From: Rhizobium viscosum
Lineage (GTDB): Bacteria > Pseudomonadota > Alphaproteobacteria > Rhizobiales > Rhizobiaceae
Direction of reading: 5' to 3'
DNA length: 64,000 nt
NCBI RefSeq assembly: GCF_014873945.1
Contig: NZ_JADBEC010000003.1
Span: 186,001 to 250,000, forward strand
Shown here one piece after another: positions 1-7,532 of the stretch. Each line of letters opens with the position of its first letter. The first letter of the stretch is position 1. The translations under genes were made by a program, and so were the position numbers. The notes under the pieces were generated by a model, which was given only the letters and a program-made list of their open reading frames with translations, was not told the DNA's origin and made no database searches.

Positions 1-238
1 CGATCGTCGACCGGGAGATGAAATCGTTGACGAGTTGCGTGCGTTCCTGGCTGGTGAGACCCGCGACAGCGGTGCGCGCGGCATCCGCGGTCAACTGCTG
101 AACGGCATGGGCTGCGCTTAGATAGATACCATAGGCAATCATCGTCAGCACGATCAGTATGAAGAGCGGTGCGACGATTGCAAATTCAATGGCGGCAGCT
201 CCCGTGATATTGGCGTGGAAACGACGATGCAGCTTCAT
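1..238 (-). CDS. TadE-like pilus assembly protein (partial, runs off window start)
   Basis: The reverse strand encodes the first 79 residues of a small membrane protein; the C-terminus lies outside the window. A short basic N-terminus is followed by the TadE signature GAAAIEFAIVAPLFILIV (about residues 13-30), a hydrophobic segment that includes the conserved Glu typical of TadE/TadG pseudopilins. The family helps assemble Flp/Tad type IVb pili at the inner membrane. The ATG at 236-238 is preceded by a good GAGGTGA ribosome binding site. No other tad gene is visible because the locus is cut. TadE versus TadF or TadG cannot be settled from the fragment. Confidence 0.75.
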   Translation of the reverse strand, partial: MKLHRRFHANITGAAAIEFAIVAPLFILIVLTMIAYGIYLSAAHAVQQLTADAARTAVAGLTSQERTQLVNDFISRSTI

Positions 239-526
239 ATTTCACCTCGCTTGCCGCCGAGTTATGTTCTCGATCAGTATCCGGATCGTAAATCAGAATT
301 TGTTAATTTTGGTTTATCTAATAAACGTATTGGCTGCATTCACGAGGAATGATGCCATACCAAAGGCATTGATATGAGCCAGGAAGGTCTTCCTGATCCG
401 GCCCGGAACCAATGATGCTCTGCCCGTCCAGAGCATCAATTTTCCTGAAACCTTTGATCAGCGCTTTGGATTTGACTGGCGGTTGTACCGACGTCACTCT
501 GCCTGCTGCTTCGGGGGAGAACGGAA
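239..526. other. Intergenic region with two small hairpins
   Basis: AT-richer spacer between two divergently oriented genes. It holds a 6-bp-stem hairpin (AGGAAG/CTTCCT, about 380-393) and a 9-bp-stem hairpin at 414-437 (GATGCTCTG/CAGAGCATC) followed by AATTTT. The second could be a weak terminator, but no plus-strand gene lies upstream in the window. I see no convincing reading frame. Confidence 0.4.
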
Positions 527-925
527 ATGAGCGAACATCATGCAGGCGGGTGCCTGTGCGGCGCGGTGCGGTTCGAAGCGCTGGAGAAGCCCGATGTAGT
601 GGTCGGCTGCCATTGCTCGCAGTGCCGGCGGCAGACCGGGCTTTATTACGCCTCGGCCGACGTGCCGGTTTCGGCGCTGACCATCACCGGCGAGGAAAAC
701 CTGCGCTGGTATGAGTCGAGCAATGAGGCCAGGCGCGGTTTCTGCTCGCAATGCGGTTCGGCGCTGTTCTGGCAGAGGCTCGGCGGACCGGCCATGTCCA
801 TCCTGGCCGGCGCTTTCGACGAACCGAACGGGCTCCGCTTCGGCTATCATATCTTCTGTGCCGACAAGGCCGATTTCTACGAGATCCCCGATGGCGTTCC
901 GCAATATGCTGCAGGACGGCCTTAG
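527..925 (+). CDS. GFA-family (CENP-V/GFA domain) zinc-binding protein
   Basis: A 132-residue protein of the glutathione-dependent formaldehyde-activating (GFA) family, a small cytosolic beta-tent fold that binds zinc through cysteines. Visible ligands are CLCG (Cys9, Cys11), CHCSQC (Cys28, Cys30, Cys33) and CSQCG near residues 73-76, the full set for this family. Length is normal. The ATG at 527 follows a GGGGGAGAACGGAA purine stretch. Substrate is unknown; most GFA-domain proteins are not proven formaldehyde enzymes, so the name should stay at family level. A 44-bp palindromic repeat follows the stop codon. Confidence 0.85.
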   Translation: MSEHHAGGCLCGAVRFEALEKPDVVVGCHCSQCRRQTGLYYASADVPVSALTITGEENLRWYESSNEARRGFCSQCGSALFWQRLGGPAMSILAGAFDEPNGLRFGYHIFCADKADFYEIPDGVPQYAAGRP

Positions 926-940
926 AGGTTTTTGTTTCAC

Positions 941-984
941 GCAATTCCGGACGCAAAACCGCTGCACACTTTTGCTGGAATTGC
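941..984 (+). repeat. 44-bp rhizobial palindromic repeat, copy A
   Basis: The ends are inverted (GCAATTCC at 941-948, GGAATTGC at 977-984) around a core containing AAAACCGCTGCACACTTTTG. A second 44-bp copy occurs inverted at 31972-32015 with about 40 of 44 identical positions, and a relative is at 44893-44935. It sits two bases from the stop codon of the minus-strand hydrolase gene. Such short intergenic palindromes are common in rhizobia. Confidence 0.8.
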
Positions 985-985
985 T

Positions 986-1927
986 TTAGGCCTTCACGAA
1001 GCGGTAGGCGCTGTCCCTGCGCTCGGCATAACCGACGCCGGGATAGGACCAGTGATAGCCGAGCAGCTTGATCTTTTCCGAAGCCGCGCGGTCGAGCAGC
1101 ATGCGGCGGTTTTTAAGGGCGGTTTCGGGATCGGTGTCGAAGCCGAAATGCCAGGCGGGATGTGCAAAGAAGATCACGTCATTGGTGCAGGCGTCACCCG
1201 TGATGAGGAGATTGCCGTCGCCGGCGAGCTCCAGCGAGATGTGACCCGGTGTGTGGCCTGATGTTTCGATCACCTGCATTCCGGGCAGGATTTCCTGTCC
1301 CGGCTTGACGAGGGTAAGCCTGTCCTTCACCGCGAAGAAGTCGCGCTGTGCGCCGCGGGCGAAATCGTGCAGGACTGATGGCATATGGGTCTCGTAGTCC
1401 TTGTCGGTCCAGAAATTCCATTCAGTCTCGCTGACGAAATATTGCGCATTCGGATAGAGCAGCTTGCCATCGGCCACGGTCGTGGCGCCCGAATGATCGG
1501 GATGGGCGTGGGTGAAGATGACCTTGGTGATGGCTTCCGGCTCGATGCCTGCCGTCTTCAGGTTGGCAGCGAGCTTGCCGGCGCTTGCCTGGAAATGCGT
1601 GCCGGAGCCGTTATCGATGAGGATCAGGTCGTTGCCGTGGCGGATGAGCGGAATATTGGCCTGGACTGGGGCATCTGTCGCATCGCCGCCGAGCTGCGCC
1701 AATATCGGCCGGCGTTCTTCGGGCGTCGCATCGGGAAGCAGGACTTCGGCAGGCAAGGTGATGAAGCCATCGCTGACAACGGTGATGTCGAAGGCGCCGT
1801 GCGCGAAGCGATAGGATTCCGCTGCACGGGTGCTTCGCGGCAAGGCAAGGGCCGCCACGCCCGACAGGGCACCGGCCAGCAGCTGACGTCGTGTGACTGA
1901 TAGGCCGAAATCATCCAGGTTGCTCAT
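986..1927 (-). CDS. MBL-fold metallo-hydrolase with Tat-type signal
   Basis: A 313-residue metallo-beta-lactamase-fold hydrolase. Residues 12-35 look like a twin-arginine signal (TRRQLLAGA followed by a hydrophobic stretch and an Ala-rich cleavage region), so export is likely. The dinuclear metal site motif THAHPDHSG is at 139-147; later ligands are in TSGHTPGH and TGDA, and a C-terminal His lies in GYHWSYPG. It resembles quorum-quenching-lactonase-like or general MBL hydrolases; the substrate cannot be predicted. Start ATG at 1925-1927 has a GAGGAGA ribosome binding site. The gene appears monocistronic. Confidence 0.85.
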   Translation of the reverse strand: MSNLDDFGLSVTRRQLLAGALSGVAALALPRSTRAAESYRFAHGAFDITVVSDGFITLPAEVLLPDATPEERRPILAQLGGDATDAPVQANIPLIRHGNDLILIDNGSGTHFQASAGKLAANLKTAGIEPEAITKVIFTHAHPDHSGATTVADGKLLYPNAQYFVSETEWNFWTDKDYETHMPSVLHDFARGAQRDFFAVKDRLTLVKPGQEILPGMQVIETSGHTPGHISLELAGDGNLLITGDACTNDVIFFAHPAWHFGFDTDPETALKNRRMLLDRAASEKIKLLGYHWSYPGVGYAERRDSAYRFVKA

Positions 1928-2007
1928 CCGCTCGTCTCCTCTTCGGTATCACCATGAGGAGACAATAGCAGTACGGCGATAGGATTTCGCCTATAAAGTT
2001 GAACATT

Positions 2008-2026
2008 ATCAATAATTTACATTGAT
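2008..2026. promoter_or_regulatory. Possible operator palindrome ATCAAT-N7-ATTGAT
   Basis: A 6-bp inverted repeat with a 7-bp AT-rich centre, 80 bp upstream of the metallo-hydrolase start (minus strand) and just beyond the 3' end of the amidotransferase gene. Its size and symmetry fit a LysR/TetR-sized operator, but no regulator lies next to it. Functional role is inferred only. Confidence 0.3.
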
Positions 2027-2036
2027 TTTCAGCGCT

Positions 2037-2753
2037 TTACGGCTGGTGTTGGGAAATCGCGCCGGACAACCATTCCCTGATGACGGCGCGGCCAGCCTCC
2101 TTCAGCGCGGGGCCGAATTTTGCGGCATCCTCACGCAGCGTAACGATATCGATCCTGGCGCCCGAAAGCTCTGCGGCATGGCCGACCAGCCAGCGTTCGA
2201 AGCGGTGGTCGCACTCGGCCTCAGGATGGAACTGGAAGGCGAGTACGTGGCTGCCGATCGTATAGGCCTGTTGCTCGACGAGATCAGACGTGGCGAGATT
2301 GATGGCGCCGGCCGGCAGGTCGTAGGTATCGCCGTGCCAATGGAGCACGAACACACCGCCGAGATGGCGAAGCGGGCTCTCCATGCCGGCAGAAGTCAGC
2401 GTGATCTGCTTGAAGCCGATCTCCTTGATGCCCGAGGGGAAGACGCGGCCACCGGAGGCAGCGGCAATCAGTTGGGCGCCGAGGCAGATACCGAGGATCG
2501 GTTTTCGCGCTTCGAGCCGCCCGGCAATGTAGGCTTTTTCGGCCGTGAGGAAAGGATAGATGTCATCCTCGTAGACGCCAATCGGGCCTCCGAGGACGAC
2601 GAGCAGGTCCGGCTCCAGCGGATCGGCGGTCAAGAAATCGGCGTCGCCGACGGTGAAGTAGGTGATCGCGTAGCCGGCTTGTTCCAGCACTTCGCCGAAG
2701 GTTCCGAGATCCTCGAAATGGACGTGTCTGAGAACGAGGGCCTTTGCCGGCAT
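2037..2753 (-). CDS. Class I glutamine amidotransferase-like protein
   Basis: A 238-residue stand-alone class I (triad) amidotransferase domain resembling the GMP-synthase glutaminase subunit. The nucleophile elbow GICLGAQL places Cys90; the oxyanion loop is LGGPIGVYE (about 54-62); the His and Glu are in FQFHPEAE near residue 175. These domains hydrolyse glutamine or act on gamma-glutamyl compounds; no synthase partner is adjacent. Start 2753 was preferred over 2762 because GGGAGA lies 9 nt upstream of it but only 1 nt from the earlier ATG. Substrate unknown. Confidence 0.85.
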   Translation of the reverse strand: MPAKALVLRHVHFEDLGTFGEVLEQAGYAITYFTVGDADFLTADPLEPDLLVVLGGPIGVYEDDIYPFLTAEKAYIAGRLEARKPILGICLGAQLIAAASGGRVFPSGIKEIGFKQITLTSAGMESPLRHLGGVFVLHWHGDTYDLPAGAINLATSDLVEQQAYTIGSHVLAFQFHPEAECDHRFERWLVGHAAELSGARIDIVTLREDAAKFGPALKEAGRAVIREWLSGAISQHQP

Positions 2754-2834
2754 GATACGCATTCTCCCGTAGCTGCGGTGGCGGCGATCTTATCTGCGTC
2801 CTTGCGGGTGGCCAACCGGATATCGGGATGAGAA

Positions 2835-2857
2835 AGGCGCGCCACAAGGGCGCGCCT
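2835..2857 (-). terminator. Intrinsic terminator after the alpha/beta hydrolase gene
   Basis: A perfect 9-bp stem AGGCGCGCC/GGCGCGCCT with a 5-nt loop, followed on the minus strand by TTTCTC. It lies 19 bp past the stop codon of the hydrolase gene. Confidence 0.75.
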
Positions 2858-2875
2858 AAGTCTTCGAGAGAAAAC

Positions 2876-3865
2876 TCAGCCCTTGATGAAGGCCAGGAGG
2901 TCCGGGTTGATGACTTCCGGATGCGTGGTGCACATGCCATGCGGGAAGCCGGGATAGGTCTTCAGCGTGCCGTTCCTGAGCAGCTTGGCGGATAGCGGCG
3001 CGGAATCGGCATAGGGTACGATCTGGTCGTCATCACCGTGCATGACGAGAACGGGCACCGTGATCTTCTGAAGATCTTCAGTGAAGTCGGTTTCGGAGAA
3101 GGCCTTGATGCAATCGTAATGGGCCTTGGCGCCGCCCATCATGCCCTGGCGCCACCAGTTTTCGATGACACCCTGGCTGACCTTGGCGCCCGGACGGTTG
3201 AAGCCGTAGAAGGGGCCGGTCGGGATGTCGAGGAAGAACTGAGCGCGGTTGGCGACGAGGGCTGCGCGGAAGCCGTCGAAGACTTCGAGCGGCAGGCCGC
3301 CGGGGTTCTTGTCGGATTTCACCATGATCGGCGGCACGGCGCCGATGATCACGGCCTTGGCGACCCGACCTTCCTTGGCACGAGCGACATAGTGGACGAC
3401 CTCGCCGCCGCCGGTCGAGTGGCCGATATGGACGGCATTCCTGAGGTCGAGGTGGTCGGTCAGTGCGGCAACGTCGGCCGCATAGGTGTCCATCTCGTTG
3501 CCTTCGAAGGTCTGGGTGGAGCGGCCATGGCCGCGGCGGTCATGGGCGATGACGCGGAAACCCTTTTCGAGGAAGAACATCATCTGCGCGTCCCAGTCGT
3601 CGGCGCTGAGCGGCCAGCCGTGATGGAAAACGATCGGCTGGGCATCCTTCGAACCCCAATCCTTGTAAAAGATTTCAGTTCCGTCCTTGGTCTTGATGAA
3701 AGGCATGGTCTGGCTCCGATTTTCTAGTGATGTTGGACTGGTTGCGGCAAGCGCGGCTTTCGGCAGGGCGATGGCCGCAATGGCTGCGCCCCCTGCCAGA
3801 AGAACGTCCCGCCGTGTGGCATCCGCAGTCCGTGCAAAGCTGCGTTCATTCTCAGGTGTCGGCAT
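2876..3865 (-). CDS. Alpha/beta hydrolase (non-heme chloroperoxidase-like) with Tat signal
   Basis: A 329-residue alpha/beta-hydrolase. The first 45 residues contain RRDVLLAGG and a hydrophobic Ala-rich stretch, consistent with a Tat signal added to an ordinary cofactor-free haloperoxidase/esterase domain that begins at MPFIKTKDG (about 54). The oxyanion region is HHGWPLSADDW, the nucleophile elbow is GHSTGGG (Ser150), the acid lies in MHGDDDQIVP and the His in FPHGMCTTHP. Start 3865 has GGAGG 5 nt upstream, so 15 residues of upstream open frame were excluded. Physiological substrate unknown. Confidence 0.85.
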   Translation of the reverse strand: MPTPENERSFARTADATRRDVLLAGGAAIAAIALPKAALAATSPTSLENRSQTMPFIKTKDGTEIFYKDWGSKDAQPIVFHHGWPLSADDWDAQMMFFLEKGFRVIAHDRRGHGRSTQTFEGNEMDTYAADVAALTDHLDLRNAVHIGHSTGGGEVVHYVARAKEGRVAKAVIIGAVPPIMVKSDKNPGGLPLEVFDGFRAALVANRAQFFLDIPTGPFYGFNRPGAKVSQGVIENWWRQGMMGGAKAHYDCIKAFSETDFTEDLQKITVPVLVMHGDDDQIVPYADSAPLSAKLLRNGTLKTYPGFPHGMCTTHPEVINPDLLAFIKG

Positions 3866-3974
3866 GATCGCCTCCGTTTGGGCTTCTCCGCGCCTCTTCG
3901 ACGAGAACAAGCTGACTCACTTCAAGCCGCGATGCGAGTTAACCGTCGTAAATTGATGCAAAGTTAAAATGACG

Positions 3975-3987
3975 CAATGCGCCATTG
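3975..3987. promoter_or_regulatory. Short palindrome CAATG-CGC-CATTG upstream of the hydrolase
   Basis: A 5-bp inverted repeat around CGC, about 110 bp upstream of the hydrolase start in an AT-rich promoter-like stretch. It could be an operator half-pair; nothing else supports it. Confidence 0.2.
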
Positions 3988-4103
3988 GACGTACTAACCT
4001 CATGAAGACAGTATGTTATCCGCGAGCATTTTATTCTCGAAGCTGCCGGCGCCGGCGGGGTTGCCGCGTTCGGAACGTCAGCAAGCTGGATTGCCCGAAG
4101 CGA

Positions 4104-4895
4104 TCATTGCAGATTGCGCCAGATGACCGGCCGGTTCTCGCTGAAAGATCTGGCCTCCTTCTTCCAATGATCAAAGTGTCCGCCTTCTCGCAGCCTGATC
4201 GCCGCGTCCCGACCGATCATCTTCGCAACCGCCGTCTCGTCGCCCATGTGGTTCAGTACCTCTAAGACCATCTCGAGCAGGCCGACATAGTCGCTGGTGC
4301 CATAGGCTGAACAGAGCAGCTTCAGTCGGCTGCTGCCATTGGCAAGGTCGCGGGCGGATGATTCGGCCAGGTCTTGGGAGGAAAAAGAAAGCGGTGCGAA
4401 CCAGTAGGCGAGGTAAGCGAGGTCTCGCAGATGCGGCCCCGGACCTGCGAGGTCGAAATCGATGATCGCTACCGGGAGGCCATCCCGGAAGATCATGTTG
4501 TAGGGAGCAAAATCATTGTGGCAGATCACGTCATTGCGTTCTGCAAGAGGGTAGGTATAGGCCCAATTGCCGTCAGGGACGAAGTCCAGGCTTCGGGTAG
4601 CATCGTGCAATTTCCGTAACATTGTGGCGGATTCGGTGAGGGCGGCGGTATTCTCCCAAAGCGTCTCCGGAATCGTCGCCGTGCCTGCCATGTAAGAGAG
4701 GATTTCTCTTCCGCTGTCATCGATACCCAGGAAACGAGGCGCATAGGCAAAACCCAACCGCTCTAGGTGCTGCAGCAGCTTATGCACGTTCCGGCTATTC
4801 GAGCTGGTTGAACGACGTACCGTATCGGCGACCCTGACAACGCCTGCATTGATATTACCGCCTGCGAGCGGCGTTTCGTCATCTGATGTCGGCAT
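4104..4895 (-). CDS. Aminoglycoside phosphotransferase (APH)-family kinase-like protein
   Basis: A 263-residue member of the APH/choline kinase superfamily. The catalytic loop is CHNDFAPYNMI (H-x-D-x4-N, Brenner motif) and the metal-binding motif follows as IIDFDLAGPGP. The N-lobe is short with GVVRVADTVRRS and the ATP-lysine is not obvious. Start 4895 (MPTSDDETPL) has GGGAGCAAGG directly upstream; 70 residues of upstream open frame look non-coding. Family members phosphorylate small hydroxylated metabolites more often than antibiotics, so a resistance role should not be assumed. Confidence 0.8.
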   Translation of the reverse strand: MPTSDDETPLAGGNINAGVVRVADTVRRSTSSNSRNVHKLLQHLERLGFAYAPRFLGIDDSGREILSYMAGTATIPETLWENTAALTESATMLRKLHDATRSLDFVPDGNWAYTYPLAERNDVICHNDFAPYNMIFRDGLPVAIIDFDLAGPGPHLRDLAYLAYWFAPLSFSSQDLAESSARDLANGSSRLKLLCSAYGTSDYVGLLEMVLEVLNHMGDETAVAKMIGRDAAIRLREGGHFDHWKKEARSFSENRPVIWRNLQ

Positions 4896-4978
4896 CCTTG
4901 CTCCCCAGCAATCATGATCGCACTTGCAACCAGATAGCGGAAATAGACAGAGTTGCCCACGAACAGTTCGGCAGTTGC

Positions 4979-6217
4979 TCAAGAGGGATTGGCGTCGGCG
5001 ATCTGCCGCTTTTCGAAGCCACGGAAGCTGCCATGCGCCAGCGGGGCGAGCGTGGTTGCGAGATAGGCGAAGCCGGTGAGCAGCAGTGCGGCGGAGAGGC
5101 CCCAAGTATCGACCAACGCGCCGCCGACAAGCCCGCCAAAAGGGATCAGCGCCCAGCAGAGGGCGGCATTGAGCGAGGTGACGCGGCCCATCAGGGGTTT
5201 CGGTACGCGCTCGAAGAGCACGGCTGAGAGGATGGGATTGAGGAAACCGGAGGCAAAGCCGCCGATGGCGAGTGTTGCGAACACGAGGGTGAGCGGCGTC
5301 TCAACGGCGAAGACCAGAAAGCGCGGAAAACCGGTGAGCAGGAAGGCCACCGTATAGACGATGAGACGCGGCATCCGCTCGCCGATCATGGCGGCAATCG
5401 CCGCGCCGAGGATGGACGCGCCGGAGAAGACAGCGAACAGGGTTCCGAGCAGAGCGGGGCCGTGGCCCGAATCTTGAGTCCAGACAGGAATCAGGACCGA
5501 GAAGAAGGCCTGATCGAGCAGATTGGTGGTCGCCACCATCAGCACGATTGCGACCAGTACCGCATCCCGGCGCAGAAAGCGCCAGCCATCCGACAGCTCC
5601 CGGCCATAGGCGGCGACGCCGGTCTCTTCGGCTTTCGGGGCACGCCGCAAAGCTGGAATGCCGGCTGCGACGATTGCCGCGGCAGCGGCGAAGGTGAGGG
5701 CGTTGACGGCTAGCGCCTGGCTCGGTCCGACAAGGGCGATCAGCGCGCCGGCGCCGGCCGCTCCTGCGGCCGATGCCAGGCGCTCGATGGCGCCGACGAC
5801 GCCGGTCACGCGCTCCAGCGGTACGGAGGCGAGTTCCGCAATGTCGGGGACCATGGATTGCTTGGCGGCATCCGAGGGACCGCGCAGCACGCCCATGGCG
5901 AAGACGATCGGCAGCAGGACCGGCATGGTGAGCAGGTCGAGCAGATGCAGCAACGGCACGAGGCCAACCGCGATCACCGAGGCGCCGTCACAGATGATGG
6001 CGATACGCTTCGGGCCGAGGCGGTCGATCAGGGGGCCGCCAAGCGCCTTGGCGACGACATAGGGCAGCATCTCCATCATGGCGACGAGGCCGGTCAGTAC
6101 GGGGCTGCCGGTCGTGCTCAGCACCAACCAGGGGATGGCAACACTGGATAGCCGCGTGCCCGAAATGGAAAGCGTTTCGGCGACCGCGAGTGCGATGAAG
6201 GGACTGCGGCGGCTCAT
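4979..6217 (-). CDS. MFS efflux transporter, operon partner of the ArsR-type regulator
   Basis: A 412-residue inner-membrane transporter with about 12 hydrophobic segments. The MFS motif A region is seen as GGPLIDRLGPKR in the loop after the second segment. Overall it resembles the macrolide-efflux (MefA/MFS_3) group, so drug or metabolite export is likely. Its ATG overlaps the TGA of the upstream regulator gene (ATGA at 6214-6217), showing translational coupling in one operon. A much longer upstream open frame is the shadow of the regulator and was excluded. Confidence 0.85.
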   Translation of the reverse strand: MSRRSPFIALAVAETLSISGTRLSSVAIPWLVLSTTGSPVLTGLVAMMEMLPYVVAKALGGPLIDRLGPKRIAIICDGASVIAVGLVPLLHLLDLLTMPVLLPIVFAMGVLRGPSDAAKQSMVPDIAELASVPLERVTGVVGAIERLASAAGAAGAGALIALVGPSQALAVNALTFAAAAAIVAAGIPALRRAPKAEETGVAAYGRELSDGWRFLRRDAVLVAIVLMVATTNLLDQAFFSVLIPVWTQDSGHGPALLGTLFAVFSGASILGAAIAAMIGERMPRLIVYTVAFLLTGFPRFLVFAVETPLTLVFATLAIGGFASGFLNPILSAVLFERVPKPLMGRVTSLNAALCWALIPFGGLVGGALVDTWGLSAALLLTGFAYLATTLAPLAHGSFRGFEKRQIADANPS

Positions 6218-6852
6218 GGCACGCTCTCTTCCTCGCCATGCGGCAGGCGACCCGGATAGGGAAAGGCGTGCAGCATGACAGTGAAAGGCACCGTACCTGA
6301 TGGCAACGGCTTGCCCAGCGGCGGGGCCTCGCTCATCACCTCCATGAGAAGGTCGTTCAGCCGCTTCGTCAGGGCCTCGGCCTTTTGAGGGGTCAGCGGA
6401 ATGATGATGTCGCTTGCGGTGCTGGCCTTCCGCCATGCAAGCGGCAGCTCGGCATATTCCTCGACTGCTCTCTGCATCTGATCGACCTGCAGGGAGAGGA
6501 TCGCCTGCGTGAAGGCGACGTCCATATCGAAAGCCTCGCCTTCGGTTTCCGCCGGCGGCACCGAGGTGATCTCGTGGCATGCCCTCCACCAGCGGTCACG
6601 ACGGGATGGCCCCGGCGCATCCTCGATGAAACCATACTGGGCGAGCTGGCGCAGGTGATAGCTCGTCGCGCCGCTGTTGAGGCCGAGACGTGTCGCGAGC
6701 TGCGTTGCCGTTGCGGGACCATCGATGCGGAGCATGCCGAGCATGCGCAGGCGCACCGGATGGGCGAGCGCCTTCAGCGCCGTAACGTCGGGGACGGCCC
6801 GACTGACGTTGCGGGATGTAGATGACGCAGGTGTAAGGACAGGTGTTTTCAT
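6214..6852 (-). CDS. ArsR-type winged-helix transcriptional regulator
   Basis: A 212-residue regulator. Residues about 22-85 form an ArsR/HTH_20 winged helix (ALKALAHPVRLRMLGML, then ATQLATRLGLNSGATSYHLRQL). The remainder is an unassigned effector or dimerisation region. No metal-binding CxC motif is seen, so it is not a classical metal sensor. It is the first gene of an operon with an MFS pump, suggesting a ligand-responsive repressor of efflux. A near-perfect 34-bp palindrome ends 16 bp before its start and is a good candidate operator. Confidence 0.85.
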   Translation of the reverse strand: MKTPVLTPASSTSRNVSRAVPDVTALKALAHPVRLRMLGMLRIDGPATATQLATRLGLNSGATSYHLRQLAQYGFIEDAPGPSRRDRWWRACHEITSVPPAETEGEAFDMDVAFTQAILSLQVDQMQRAVEEYAELPLAWRKASTASDIIIPLTPQKAEALTKRLNDLLMEVMSEAPPLGKPLPSGTVPFTVMLHAFPYPGRLPHGEEESVP

Positions 6853-6867
6853 GGCGGCAGCTTAGTG

Positions 6868-6901
6868 CCGCAAAGGAATATTTGCAAAGATTTCTTTGCG
6901 G
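6868..6901. promoter_or_regulatory. 34-bp concentric palindrome, likely operator of the ArsR-type/MFS operon
   Basis: Positions 6868-6901 form one palindrome centred between 6884 and 6885 with 15 of 17 pairs complementary. Outer arms are CCGCAAAG/CTTTGCGG and the centre is TTTGCAAA. GCAAAG is thus repeated with both orientations on the same axis. It begins 16 bp upstream of the regulator ATG and overlaps where a promoter must be, as expected for an autorepressor site. Confidence 0.6.
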
Positions 6902-6916
6902 ATTTTGCGGTAACTG

Positions 6917-7450
6917 TCAGTCCGCCGACGTCACGGTCTTGCGGCCTTCCAGCACGACCTTGAGAAGTGCATGGGCTGATAGCAACGGGGACGCTTCGCC
7001 ATTGCCAAGGATCAGCAGGCCGGCGGCGGCACCTTCGGGTGTTGTGTCCAGATGCCGGCCGGGGTTGACGGCGACCGGCTTGCCCGATGTCAGGAAGGCG
7101 CGGATCGTGGCTGCAACGCCCTCGGCAGACCAGAGCGGGCCGGAAAGGCCGATGCAGAAGGCGGCGTCGAAATCCTCTGTCACGATCTGGTCGAGGCGCA
7201 GCGTATCGGCGAGATCGTCGCGTGCAGCGCGATCGGCGAGAAAGCGCCCGACAGTAGGCTCCTTATGGTTGGTCTGACGCAACTCGCCGGTCAGATCGGG
7301 GAAGCCGCCTGATGGCGTCGCGAGGACGACTTCCGCCGGTGCATCCTTGAAAAGGTAGTAGGCGGGTGCGAGGCGCGCGATCCTGACCTCGCTGTTATCC
7401 CCATCCGCTACGAGAATAATCAGAAAACGGATGGGTATTTGGCCGTCCAT
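6917..7450 (-). CDS. DJ-1/PfpI-like protein lacking the nucleophile cysteine
   Basis: A 177-residue DJ-1/PfpI-fold protein. The pattern is recognisable: IILVADGDNSEVRIARLAPAY at the N-terminus, a FPDLTGE region, FDAAFCIGLSGPLWS where the family has the GGHG loop, then GKPVAVNPGRHLD where active members have the AVCHG nucleophile elbow. Here Asn-Pro replaces Cys-His, so chaperone/glyoxalase/protease chemistry at that site is unlikely. ATG 7450 was chosen because AGGAGG lies 7 nt upstream; an ATG at 7456 is in frame. It follows the large regulator gene by 82 bp on the same strand. Confidence 0.7.
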   Translation of the reverse strand: MDGQIPIRFLIILVADGDNSEVRIARLAPAYYLFKDAPAEVVLATPSGGFPDLTGELRQTNHKEPTVGRFLADRAARDDLADTLRLDQIVTEDFDAAFCIGLSGPLWSAEGVAATIRAFLTSGKPVAVNPGRHLDTTPEGAAAGLLILGNGEASPLLSAHALLKVVLEGRKTVTSAD

Positions 7451-7532
7451 GGGCATGCCTCCTCTTGGAGGGCAATGATGCATGGAGCGCGCGAAGCGGA
7501 CGAGTTGATCGTTGTAAATCGGTGTAAAGGGT

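Noticed and set aside
4104..4895. Antibiotic resistance gene
   Set aside because: Only the general APH fold is visible; the neighbours are metabolic and the family is mostly non-resistance kinases.
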